64,000 bases of DNA from Candidatus Poribacteria bacterium (lineage in GTDB: Bacteria > Poribacteria > WGA-4E > WGA-3G), in assembly GCA_009841255.1 (NCBI GenBank), contig VXMD01000015.1, positions 1 to 64,000 of the forward strand, written 5' to 3'. How positions within the stretch are numbered: the first letter of the stretch is position 1; the number at the start of each line of letters is the position of its first letter. The notes beneath the pieces were generated by a model. That model was not told the DNA's origin. It searched no databases and saw only the letters and a list, made by a program, of their open reading frames with translations. Of this stretch, positions 16,857 through 25,406 are shown piece by piece. A program made the translations under genes and the position numbers.

Positions 16857-16899
16857 TTGGTGAACCGATATCATCGCGAAATGAAGAGACACCGACTCC

Positions 16900-17805
16900 C
16901 TATTCAAGTTCATTTCTGAGCGAAAGGCTATAGTCGAGCAGTGCGTTTGCATACGGTATGTTGTGAAGTCCATATCCACTGTCGCCTTTAACCATATCGT
17001 AGTTCAACTTTGCATCCAGATAGGCTTGCGAGGTCTTGTTAGGCGCAGCATCAAGCATCGTTTTGACGGCTTGCATCTTTGCCTCTACCTCGGCACGGTA
17101 TTGCGGTAACTTCGTTTCCATATCGTTATCAGCACTGTCGTGACACCCTGCGGCACTGCATGTCGAGAAATCCGCTTTGAATGTATGTCCCCCGTGTTGC
17201 ACAACTGTCTCTGGATCCTCTTTTGCCATGTGGCAGTGCACGCATCGTTTCTTTATCGCGCGCACGTGAGGTGAGGGCATCCGTTTCACACCGGCACCTT
17301 CACGTCCTAAGAACATCTCCGATTGCGATTGGTGGACGATACCCGCACCCGCACAACCGCAGTCCATTTTATGGCAGCTGACGCATAATTTTTTTGCGGG
17401 CTTTACCAATAAGTGTTCCGATCTGCTATTGTGTGAATGACAGGAAGAGCAGGCAACGGCATTTACTGCTGTCTTTATGTTATAGGTATGTCCTGGGTAA
17501 ACCCGATCACTGAAGACTTCATAGCCAGAAGAGTGACAACTTAGACATGAAGTTTGCAACTCATACGGACCCTCAATCAAGTTGACAAGGGCATGGGAGT
17601 GCCCCGCGCTCTGCCATTCTTGATAGGCAGGTTCGGTGCCGTGACACTTGATGCATCCTTCAGCAAAGGGAGTTGTTGTGTTAGGCGTAGCAGCTTCTAC
17701 AGGTGCCGCGTGCGATATCGCAGTTGTATCGTAGCCATAAAGCGCGAAAAGCGCAACCGTTCCCATCAGTAGGGACACCCCTAAAAATAAGAAAACCTGT
17801 TTCAT
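16900..17805 (-). CDS. Exported multihaem cytochrome c
   Basis: A 301-aa protein with an N-terminal signal anchor (MKQVFLFLGVSLLMGTVALFAL). Five canonical haem-binding motifs are present (CIKCH, CLSCH, CSSCH, CVSCH, CVHCH) plus one CX4CH (CSAAGCH), so five or six haems. The C-terminal helices (YANALLDYSLSLRNEL) recall the cytochrome c552/c554 and NrfA families. It would shuttle electrons in the periplasm. Its haems would need the Ccm system encoded 6-15 kb away. Not NrfA itself: it is too short and I see no CxxCK site. Confidence 0.8.
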   Translation of the reverse strand: MKQVFLFLGVSLLMGTVALFALYGYDTTAISHAAPVEAATPNTTTPFAEGCIKCHGTEPAYQEWQSAGHSHALVNLIEGPYELQTSCLSCHSSGYEVFSDRVYPGHTYNIKTAVNAVACSSCHSHNSRSEHLLVKPAKKLCVSCHKMDCGCAGAGIVHQSQSEMFLGREGAGVKRMPSPHVRAIKKRCVHCHMAKEDPETVVQHGGHTFKADFSTCSAAGCHDSADNDMETKLPQYRAEVEAKMQAVKTMLDAAPNKTSQAYLDAKLNYDMVKGDSGYGLHNIPYANALLDYSLSLRNELE

Positions 17806-18292
17806 TTTTTAATTTATTGCTCCTGGGCACCGCTTCATTTCATTTCGCGGTGGTTTTCGGTGATCCTACACCTATTTTGGATCTTAGAGATTTTTTAATT
17901 TCGTTACCTGTTAACAACGAGATGGAATGGATATTTGGTATACGCTTTCCACAGGTCTCCCCGACCTCAGCGCGGGGTAGTTGGTAAAAGCAGATGTTCT
18001 ATAAGAACTCGACTGCTTTAACTGTCGGAGCATAGCAGTATACCGTATCTTAATTAAATATCATACCTGATTTTCTGAAATATGTCAACATTTTATTCGG
18101 GCTATTCAGTGCTCCATTTCGTAGCATAAACTGTTAGTTTGTGCCTGCGTGTGTTATAATGCACTACAATGGATCCCGTGGGGTTTTCCGCCCCATAGAC
18201 GGATCTCCTAACGCTCAACTTTGGGTTTCTAAAGCCCGGAGAAAATCGATGACTGACAACCGATAACCGATACTAATATAGGAGGGACTTTG
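17806..18292. other. Intergenic region with a structured leader for the DUF1080 gene
   Basis: 487 bp between divergent genes. The left two thirds hold nothing I recognise. TATAAT at 18155-18160 is a likely -10 box for the gene on the right, though the -35 is poor. The transcript would contain two hairpins, GUGGGG/CCCCAU near 18180-18196 and GGGUUU-CUA-AAGCCC near 18224-18238, before AGGAGGG. A cis-acting RNA is possible but matches no class I know. Confidence 0.45.
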
Positions 18293-18970
18293 ATGTCTCA
18301 ATCTGAAAACGGAATTAACCTTTTTAATGGCAAAAACATGGACGGTTGGTTTGCTCGTGGTGGCGCGCCACAACACGAATGGGATGCCGCTGGCAGCGTC
18401 ACCCTTAATTCCGACGATTCCAAACTACTCACAACAACGACAGGCGAAGGAATCTTTTACAACGGTGCCACTGGAAGGACCGTCGATATCTACACTGAGG
18501 CTGAGTTCGGTGATTGTGAACTCCACGTAGAATTTATGGTGCCACAAGGCTCTAACTCTGGTGTTTATCTCATGGGGAGATACGAGATTCAGATATTGGA
18601 CAGTTGGGGTGAAACGGAACTTCGCTATGGAACTTGTGGGGGTGTATATTGCCGCTGGATCGACAATCAACCCGTGGACGGTGTGCCACCCCGCGTCAAT
18701 GCCAGTAAACCACCCGGCGAATGGCAGACATACGACATCACCTTCCGTGCCCCGAAATTCGATGCTAACGGTAATAAAATTGCAAACGCGACCTTTGTCA
18801 AAGTCGTGTGGAATGGACAGGTCATCCATGAAGATGTTGAAGTGGTGGGTTGTACGCGCGGCACAATGATTGAAGAGGAAGCCGCTACGGGTCCATTGAT
18901 GTTACAAGGCGACCACGGACCTGTTGCCTTTCGCAATGTTTTAATTTTACCTTGCGGAGAAACAGTGTGA
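18293..18970 (+). CDS. DUF1080 (3-keto-disaccharide hydrolase-like) domain protein
   Basis: A 225-aa single-domain protein of the DUF1080 family, a jelly-roll fold related to concanavalin-like glycoside-binding domains. It reads INLFNGKNMDGWFARGG at the start, then FGDCELHVEFMVPQGSNSGVYLMGRYEIQILDSWG and the closing GPLMLQGDHGPVAFRNVLI. Members act on sugars, some as 3-keto-glycoside hydrolases. I see no export signal. ATG 18293 is chosen over an upstream in-frame TTG because AGGAGGG stands 8 nt before it. A Gfo/Idh oxidoreductase, the enzyme type that makes 3-keto sugars, follows on the same strand. Confidence 0.85.
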   Translation: MSQSENGINLFNGKNMDGWFARGGAPQHEWDAAGSVTLNSDDSKLLTTTTGEGIFYNGATGRTVDIYTEAEFGDCELHVEFMVPQGSNSGVYLMGRYEIQILDSWGETELRYGTCGGVYCRWIDNQPVDGVPPRVNASKPPGEWQTYDITFRAPKFDANGNKIANATFVKVVWNGQVIHEDVEVVGCTRGTMIEEEAATGPLMLQGDHGPVAFRNVLILPCGETV

Positions 18971-19065
18971 GTTTGAATCGTGGACCTGTCTTCCTCAAAT
19001 CCGCCTGCGTGTTTTTGCGAACGCTGAAATCCAATGCGAAGAAAGTCTTTGCTTGGGGTGTTTTT

Positions 19066-19107
19066 GCTTGGGTATTTCTGCGTATTGCTTGGGTATTTCT
19101 GCGTATT
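19066..19107 (+). repeat. Perfect 21-bp tandem duplication related to the dispersed element core
   Basis: The unit GCTTGGGTATTTCTGCGTAT plus T occurs twice without change (19066-19086, 19087-19107). Its GCTTGGGT is the core of the dispersed leader element, a full copy of which begins about 80 bp later. This suggests repeated local copying of that core. Confidence 0.75.
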
Positions 19108-19185
19108 TCCGCGTATTGTTGCAGGCTACGGGTTACGGAATGGAAGAAAGGCAGAAAAGAAGGATGGGGTACCCAATCTTTCGTT

Positions 19186-19303
19186 CAAACCCGTAGTCCG
19201 TAATGAAATGGAGGGGTTTTTTGCTTGGGTGTTTCCCCTAGGTATACGGAAAGCAACATTATTAATCATTTATCCTGACCGAACCGCAAGGAAAATTAAA
19301 AAA
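19186..19303 (+). repeat. Dispersed leader element, copy B (upstream of Gfo/Idh 1)
   Basis: TCCGTA (19197-19202) pairs with TACGGA (19245-19250) around the core GGAGGGG-TTTTTTGCTTGGG. The tail CCGAACCGCAAGGAAAATTA ends a few bases before the ATG at 19304 and supplies AAGG as the only plausible ribosome-binding site. Confidence 0.8.
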
Positions 19304-20392
19304 ATGCAAAAACTGAAACTTGGTGTTATCGGTGCAGGCGGTATCGTCTGCCGCATGCACTTGCCTGACCTCGCACAAGGCAGCGATTTCGAAATTAGTG
19401 TCATCGGTGGCAGACGCGAACACCGTCTCAAGCATCAATGTCAAGAATTCGACATACCCCACTGGACACAGGATTACGACGCAATCATCGCTGACGATAC
19501 GCTTGATGCTATACTTGTCGGGACTCCACACCCCTTACACGTTTCGTGGGGGGTCAAGGCATTAGAAGCCGACAAACATGTGCTCATGCAAAAACCGCTC
19601 TGTGGAGATATGGACGAAGCGAATCAATTTGTCGCGGCAACTGAAGCGAGCGGCAAAACGGTCATGTGTCTCCCACATTTCAACGCCGCTATCTATAAAA
19701 TTCGCCAATTGATCGCTGAGAATGCGATTGGACGTGTGTCCGGTGCAAGGATGCGAAGTAGCCATGGCGGTCCCGAAATCTACTACGCGGAAATTCGTGA
19801 TATTTTCGGTGAATCTGGTGATGATTTGTGGTTTTTCGATGCGAAACAGGCGAGCGTCGGCGCACTTTTCGACATGGGCGTTTATGCCGTCTCGGGTCTC
19901 GTCGCGATGCTCGGCACCTTCAAACGGGTGACCGGTTTCGTTTCTACTTTCGACAAACCGACGCAATTAGAAGATGTCGCAACGCTCGTGCTTGAGATGC
20001 AATCGGGTGGAATTGTCACTGCGGAGACGAGTTGGTGCGATCCTGCGCGCACGGGTGAAGCGAGTATTCACGGCACGGCGGGCAAATTCACAATGCCCGG
20101 TAAAGATGACGCGACGCTCAGTCAATGGACACCCACCTCCTATACGCGCGAACACGCTCCGGTCGATGTCAAAGCGATCGACTGTTCTGATGTAGCACCG
20201 AGCGGAATGCACGAGCATTTTGCGGAGTGTATCCGTGAAGGAACGCAACCACCGCTCTCAAACGCGTATACGGCGCGGCATGTCACGGAGATTCTGCTTG
20301 CGGGACTCAAATCCTCTGAAATGGGTCGGGCAATAGAACTGACAACAGAAGCCGAGAATTGTGGAAATTGTTCATCATCGGACTGTTGTTGA
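19304..20392 (+). CDS. Gfo/Idh/MocA family oxidoreductase 1
   Basis: A 362-aa NAD(P)-dependent sugar dehydrogenase type. The Rossmann motif GVIGAGGIVCRMHLP sits at the N-terminus and the KP motif (MQKPLCGDMDEAN) near residue 98; the C-terminal half is the alpha/beta substrate-binding domain. Such enzymes oxidise or reduce sugars, inositols or amino sugars. A cysteine-rich end (NCGNCSSSDCC) is unusual for the family and might bind metal. ATG 19304 is chosen because it fits the Rossmann start and the dispersed element ends there. It follows the DUF1080 gene. Confidence 0.85.
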   Translation: MQKLKLGVIGAGGIVCRMHLPDLAQGSDFEISVIGGRREHRLKHQCQEFDIPHWTQDYDAIIADDTLDAILVGTPHPLHVSWGVKALEADKHVLMQKPLCGDMDEANQFVAATEASGKTVMCLPHFNAAIYKIRQLIAENAIGRVSGARMRSSHGGPEIYYAEIRDIFGESGDDLWFFDAKQASVGALFDMGVYAVSGLVAMLGTFKRVTGFVSTFDKPTQLEDVATLVLEMQSGGIVTAETSWCDPARTGEASIHGTAGKFTMPGKDDATLSQWTPTSYTREHAPVDVKAIDCSDVAPSGMHEHFAECIREGTQPPLSNAYTARHVTEILLAGLKSSEMGRAIELTTEAENCGNCSSSDCC

Positions 20393-20448
20393 GGGGTTAT
20401 CAAACGAACGGCAACAGGACAGATAATTAGGAAGGAAAAGGAGATGTG

Positions 20449-20485
20449 TTCGTGTAGGCGCGTCTTTCCGTCGCGCCTACACGAA
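20449..20485. terminator. Perfect 14-bp hairpin between convergent genes
   Basis: Arms TTCGTGTAGGCGCG and CGCGCCTACACGAA flank a 9-nt loop. It sits between the converging Gfo/Idh 1 and DUF5069 genes, so it may terminate both. There is no T-run on either side, so it may instead be a dispersed palindromic repeat serving this role. Confidence 0.6.
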
Positions 20486-20498
20486 ACGCTCCGAAGGT

Positions 20499-20930
20499 CT
20501 ACCCTAAACTGGCGTGCAATTCATACCAGTCATCAAGGTTGTTGAGATTAACAGCATCTAAGATGGAGCCGTCGTCATCAATGCCACTTGCACCCAGGAT
20601 GCCGCCACGGGTATCGTCGTCGTGATTATAGCCTGAAATTGCAGCGTTCAGTTCGGCGACTGCCGCATCGTCAAAACTTCCGTTCTCCGAAACCCAGGAT
20701 TCAAACTGCGGATAGGTCGGGGAATTGTCACTGATATATGCCAACGTAGCATCTTTATCCAGACCGAGCCCATCTAACACCATTTGATCGAAGCCTGCAC
20801 CGCATGCTGGATAATCTTCATGCAGCTGACCCTTGGCATCCATTAGTACTTTTGACCAGAATCGGGGGAGGTGTAACACGCCGAGCGGTCCTGCAACCCC
20901 GGAACTAATTGTTGGAATCATTCCTGCCAT
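20499..20930 (-). CDS. DUF5069 family protein
   Basis: A 143-aa acidic, soluble protein of the DUF5069 family, recognised by GVLHLPRFWSKVLMDAKGQLHEDYPACGAGFDQMVLDGL and the FESWVSENG segment. No function is established. ATG 20930 is preferred to a start 96 bp upstream because AAGGAG lies about 9 nt before it and the family sequence begins here. A possible promoter lies about 135 bp upstream. Confidence 0.8.
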   Translation of the reverse strand: MAGMIPTISSGVAGPLGVLHLPRFWSKVLMDAKGQLHEDYPACGAGFDQMVLDGLGLDKDATLAYISDNSPTYPQFESWVSENGSFDDAAVAELNAAISGYNHDDDTRGGILGASGIDDDGSILDAVNLNNLDDWYELHASLG

Positions 20931-21234
20931 TCTCTTTTCTCCTTTTTTCCGAAAGAGATTTGTAAAAATCGAGGATTTCACATCTTCTCCTCCCTTGGAA
21001 TGTTGACTTAGGAACATCATCGACACAACAGGTGCCGTTGACTACCTTGCGAAATTTCACGCTATTATAGCAAAACGTGGAAAAAAAGCAAAGAAAAAAT
21101 TTAGGAGATGGCAGTCGGCAGTCAGTAAAGAGTTCTCCTTAAACCCAAAGCAATAGCTTGCAACAACGGCGCAAGCGGGTCTACGGAGAGGCACTTCAGT
21201 TATCAAACCCACCGGATCGAACCGCAAGGAAAAA
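20931..21234. other. Spacer between the DUF5069 and ftsB genes
   Basis: The 304-bp spacer holds a possible minus-strand promoter for the DUF5069 gene, a short repetitive GGCAGTCGGCAGTCAGT stretch and copy C of the dispersed element. No gene is visible. Confidence 0.5.
21064..21092 (-). promoter_or_regulatory. Possible promoter of the DUF5069 gene
   Basis: The minus strand has TTTGCT, 17 bp, TATAAT (21069-21064). The -10 is perfect and the -35 weak. Confidence 0.45.
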
Positions 21235-21240
21235 TTAAAG
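21140..21240 (+). repeat. Dispersed leader element, copy C (diverged, at the 3' end of ftsB)
   Basis: It keeps TACGGA-GAGGCACTTCA and the tail GATCGAACCGCAAGGAAAAA, but its 5' half is replaced by another hairpin (GCTTGC/GCAAGC). No gene starts at its end on the plus strand. Instead the tail's ATTAAA overlaps the stop codon of ftsB on the other strand. The element is therefore not limited to gene starts. Confidence 0.7.
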
Positions 21241-21516
21241 ATCGGGTTTAATAACTTTAAACCTGAGTTCACCGGGCTTGATATAGCCAAGCCGTTTTCT
21301 CGCAAGGCGTTCCTTTGTGAGCGTGTCATTTTGTAGCATTTCGACGCGTTGTTGAAGTCGATCGCGTTCCGCCTCTAAGTCCCGTATCTCAGCACGGTAG
21401 GCTTCTTCCGCAAGCTGCGCGTGTTGCCAGTCACTATAACCGTTCATAAATTGCCTGACGCTCACAAGGAGTAAAGCAAGCGCGATTAGGAATAAGATCG
21501 GGCGAAAAATACGCAT
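21235..21516 (-). CDS. ftsB: FtsB/DivIC-like septum formation initiator protein
   Basis: A 93-aa bitopic membrane protein: a short cytoplasmic start, one membrane helix (PILFLIALALLLVSVRQFM) and a coiled coil (EAYRAEIRDLEAERDRLQQRVEMLQND) followed by KERLARKRLGYIKPGELRFKVI, the typical FtsB end. It would join FtsL and FtsQ in the divisome. It sits 66 bp downstream of enolase, the same neighbourhood as in many bacteria. The stop codon falls within copy C of the dispersed element. Confidence 0.85.
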   Translation of the reverse strand: MRIFRPILFLIALALLLVSVRQFMNGYSDWQHAQLAEEAYRAEIRDLEAERDRLQQRVEMLQNDTLTKERLARKRLGYIKPGELRFKVIKPDL

Positions 21517-21582
21517 GGGGCATACCTTTGAAAGAGATATTTCAAGACAACGTGAAGGCTGCTCGTATACAAATACAAGCGT

Positions 21583-22899
<1,317 letters not shown>

Positions 22900-22906
22900 T
22901 TAACAG

Positions 22907-23599
22907 CTATTCCTCAATAACGGCATCCGCAAGTAGATACGCAGATGCTAAAAAGATTAAACTATACCCGGCGAGCAACTTCAGCCAGAATCCGCCCTCC
23001 AATCCACCGGTTACCAGAAGTGAAACAGTGCATTTCGCGCCACCCATAATGATAGGTATGACAAACGGCAGTAGAATGACGGAAAGAAGACTTTCACCGC
23101 CATTTGCGCTTGTGGACATACCTGCTAACAGTACACCAACAGCGCAAAAACCGAGCGTGCCAATACTCAGCACGCCGAACAGTTTCAACAATATGCCTAC
23201 CGTCACCACATCAAGCAAATCTAAGAACTGAAGTGCGATGGGCGTGATGACAATTTCTAATAGAAATAGAAATACAACATTGCTAACGACTTTAGAGAGA
23301 TAGAGGTTACTCGCGTCAACACCGGTGAGCCGAATACCGTCCAGTGCACCATGCGAGCGTTCTAATGCAAATGAACGGTTCAAACTAATAATTCCTGCGA
23401 AAACGAACGCCGCCCAGAGGACGCTAGCAGTTAATTTACCACGTTCTACCCTTTCAGGAAAAATCGGACCGAATGCAAAAGCGAAGATAAGGACAACCAG
23501 TACGCTGAAAACGAAGATTAATACCAACGTCTCCTTTGAACGGAATTGAAGTCCAAGATCCTTACGAATCAACGCGCCAATTTGACGGAGTGCCTTCAT
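22907..23599 (-). CDS. ccmB: Haem exporter membrane subunit CcmB
   Basis: A 230-aa inner-membrane protein with six hydrophobic segments. Family landmarks are the N-terminal IRKDLGLQFRSKETL, WAAFVFAGIISLNRSFALERSHGALDGIRL and the LLPFVIPIIMGG segment. CcmB is the permease of the CcmAB ATPase that releases haem-loaded CcmE in System I cytochrome c maturation. It follows ccmA by 26 bp. The other Ccm genes lie 4-10 kb away in a separate operon; ccmC and ccmG are not in view. Confidence 0.88.
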   Translation of the reverse strand: MKALRQIGALIRKDLGLQFRSKETLVLIFVFSVLVVLIFAFAFGPIFPERVERGKLTASVLWAAFVFAGIISLNRSFALERSHGALDGIRLTGVDASNLYLSKVVSNVVFLFLLEIVITPIALQFLDLLDVVTVGILLKLFGVLSIGTLGFCAVGVLLAGMSTSANGGESLLSVILLPFVIPIIMGGAKCTVSLLVTGGLEGGFWLKLLAGYSLIFLASAYLLADAVIEE

Positions 23600-23625
23600 G
23601 TTTGTCTCGATCTAAAAGCGTCTAT

Positions 23626-24345
23626 CTACAGCCCTCGCGGAGCATTGTTTGTCAATCTCTCCTCATACGTCCGTCGTAACGTCTCCGCCTCGATTTCATC
23701 TTTCTGTGCAACCTCGTCCAATTCTCCATTTAGCATGAACAGAAACCTCGTCCCCACGAGATAGCCCAACTCTGTGTTGTGCGTTGTAATGACGATACCT
23801 GTGCCTTTTTGCTGTTCCCGTGCAATACGCTCTAAAACAACCTGCTGGGCAGGAACATCTAATCCAGAGAAAGGTTCATCGAGTAACAACACTGAGGGGT
23901 GATGGAGAAGGGCTCTGGCAATCATGAAACGCTGCATCATGCCGCGTGAGAAGATACGAAGGGGTTCATGCAAAAAACGCTGTAGTCCAACTTCAGCAAG
24001 AAGCGTTGTGGCACGGTGTTCCAACTGTTTAACGCCGTACATCTGTCCGAAAAACGTGAGGTTCTCATAAGGACTGAACGAAGGGTAGGCAAGATTTTCA
24101 TGAATCACGACCCCCACCGCGCCACGCACGTTCGAGGCATCCGCGATTGCATCCGTACCTTCAATCTCAAGTTTTCCAGATGTTGGTTTCAGGAGGGTTG
24201 CGAGGATTTTGATGAGCGTTGTCTTACCGGCACCGTTGGGACCGAAAATCGTGACCACTTCTCCGGGATGAATTGAAAATGTGGCGTTTTTGACAATCGT
24301 GCGATGTCTGAAGTCTTTTGTGAGTTGAGAGGCACAAAGGCGCAT
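23626..24345 (-). CDS. ccmA: ABC transporter ATP-binding protein (CcmA-like)
   Basis: A 239-aa ATPase with Walker A GPNGAGKTT, Q-loop region, signature FSRGMMQRFMIARAL and Walker B VLLLDEPFSGLD. Its partner is the adjacent ccmB, so it is taken as CcmA; on sequence alone it could be a general ABC-2 type ATPase. ATG 24345 fits the family start (MRLCASQLTKDF); a longer frame reaches into the repeat-rich spacer. No strong ribosome-binding site is seen. Confidence 0.8.
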   Translation of the reverse strand: MRLCASQLTKDFRHRTIVKNATFSIHPGEVVTIFGPNGAGKTTLIKILATLLKPTSGKLEIEGTDAIADASNVRGAVGVVIHENLAYPSFSPYENLTFFGQMYGVKQLEHRATTLLAEVGLQRFLHEPLRIFSRGMMQRFMIARALLHHPSVLLLDEPFSGLDVPAQQVVLERIAREQQKGTGIVITTHNTELGYLVGTRFLFMLNGELDEVAQKDEIEAETLRRTYEERLTNNAPRGL

Positions 24346-24377
24346 GATGTCAACGATCCCATACTGACCAGAAAAGT

Positions 24378-24470
24378 GGAAGGTCTTCCAGCCCTCCATC
24401 TTTCCGACCGTCTATCCATTTGGAAGACTGGAAGGTTGGAAGATTTTGGGTGTCCTTCCATCCTTCCATC
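24378..24470. repeat. GGAAG-rich inverted repeats between korB and ccmA
   Basis: TGGAAG-GT-CTTCCA (24378-24391) is one small palindrome. Further right GGAAGGTTGGAAGA (from 24431) faces TCCTTCCATCCTTCC (24453-24467) with two mismatches. The second could act as a terminator for korBA, or the whole may be a low-complexity repeat. No gene is present. Confidence 0.5.
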
Positions 24471-24482
24471 TTTCTTTCCTCT

Positions 24483-25388
24483 TTACATCATACGCTGGAT
24501 AATCGCATCGCCCTGTTCTTGGGTAATGCCAAGGGGTTGATGTGCTATAGGCCCATTTCCTAACACGGGTTCCATTTCATCCAATGACTGGCGGCTCGTA
24601 TCATGGTAGAACAATCCAAGCTGCGTTTCATGACCTGTCTTGACTGCTTGCGCAAGTGCAGCGGCCTTGTCACTTGTGTCATGATTTTCAAGAGATTGGA
24701 CTCGCTCCTTCCAATAGTCAAAAATCTTCATTTTCTCCTTCTTCCAAGTCACACAAGGACTGATAACGTCAATGAACGCAAATCCTTTGTGTTGCATCCC
24801 GTTATACATCAATTCCGCGAGTTGTCTTCCTTCAGAACTAAATGCTCTTGCGACATAAGTCGCGCCAGAGACAATCGCCATTGCGACCGGATTCAGAGGG
24901 GTCTCTAAATTACCGAACGGCGTGCTTTTCGTCTGTTCTCCTACTATAGTGGTCGGTGAGGCTTGCCCAACAGTCAAACCATACGTCTCGTTATTCATAA
25001 CAATGTAGAGGAGATCAATATTTTTTCGCATCGTATGAATGAAATGATTTCCGCCGATACCGTAACCATCACCATCACCACCGGTGACGACAACATTCAA
25101 CTCGTGATTGGCAAATTTAGCACCCGTTGCGACTGCTAAAGCGCGACCGTGTAGCGTATGCATCCCGTACGTTTTGATATAACCAGGGAGGTTAGAGGAA
25201 CACCCGATTCCACTTACAGTCAGGTGATCATGATTGCCACGACCGAGTTTCGCATAAGCATTTTGTAGAGAATTAAGGACACTAAAATCACCACAACCGG
25301 CACACCAATCGGGATTAACATCCCCTTTAAAATCTCGCGCTGTAGGTGCTCCTTGAATAGGTCTTTCGCGTCTTGCTCGTCTCGCCAT
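24483..25388 (-). CDS. korB: 2-oxoacid:ferredoxin oxidoreductase beta subunit
   Basis: A 301-aa thiamine-diphosphate-binding subunit. The GDVNPDWCAGCGDFSVLN opening and the TPP motif TGGDGDGYGIGGNHFIHT followed by MNNETYGLTVGQASPTT are typical of KorB/PorB-type beta chains without a ferredoxin domain. With the adjacent alpha/gamma chain it would decarboxylate 2-oxoglutarate or pyruvate to the acyl-CoA while reducing ferredoxin. I prefer ATG 25388 to 25397, because AGGAGG ends right at the first ATG but stands 8 nt from the second. Confidence 0.88.
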   Translation of the reverse strand: MARRARRERPIQGAPTARDFKGDVNPDWCAGCGDFSVLNSLQNAYAKLGRGNHDHLTVSGIGCSSNLPGYIKTYGMHTLHGRALAVATGAKFANHELNVVVTGGDGDGYGIGGNHFIHTMRKNIDLLYIVMNNETYGLTVGQASPTTIVGEQTKSTPFGNLETPLNPVAMAIVSGATYVARAFSSEGRQLAELMYNGMQHKGFAFIDVISPCVTWKKEKMKIFDYWKERVQSLENHDTSDKAAALAQAVKTGHETQLGLFYHDTSRQSLDEMEPVLGNGPIAHQPLGITQEQGDAIIQRMM

Positions 25389-25406
25389 CTGATTCATCCT
25401 CCTTTG

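Larger units (their letters stand above)
18971..19303. other. Repeat-filled spacer between the DUF1080 and Gfo/Idh genes
   Basis: This 333-bp stretch contains a 21-bp tandem repeat and a full copy of the dispersed element. The frame upstream of the Gfo/Idh gene stays open through it, but the translation is low-complexity and begins far before any family sequence, so I treat it as non-coding. Confidence 0.6.

Noticed and set aside
19034-19303. A 90-residue N-terminal extension of Gfo/Idh 1
   Set aside because: It is repeat-derived low-complexity sequence; the Rossmann motif starts at the ATG 19304.
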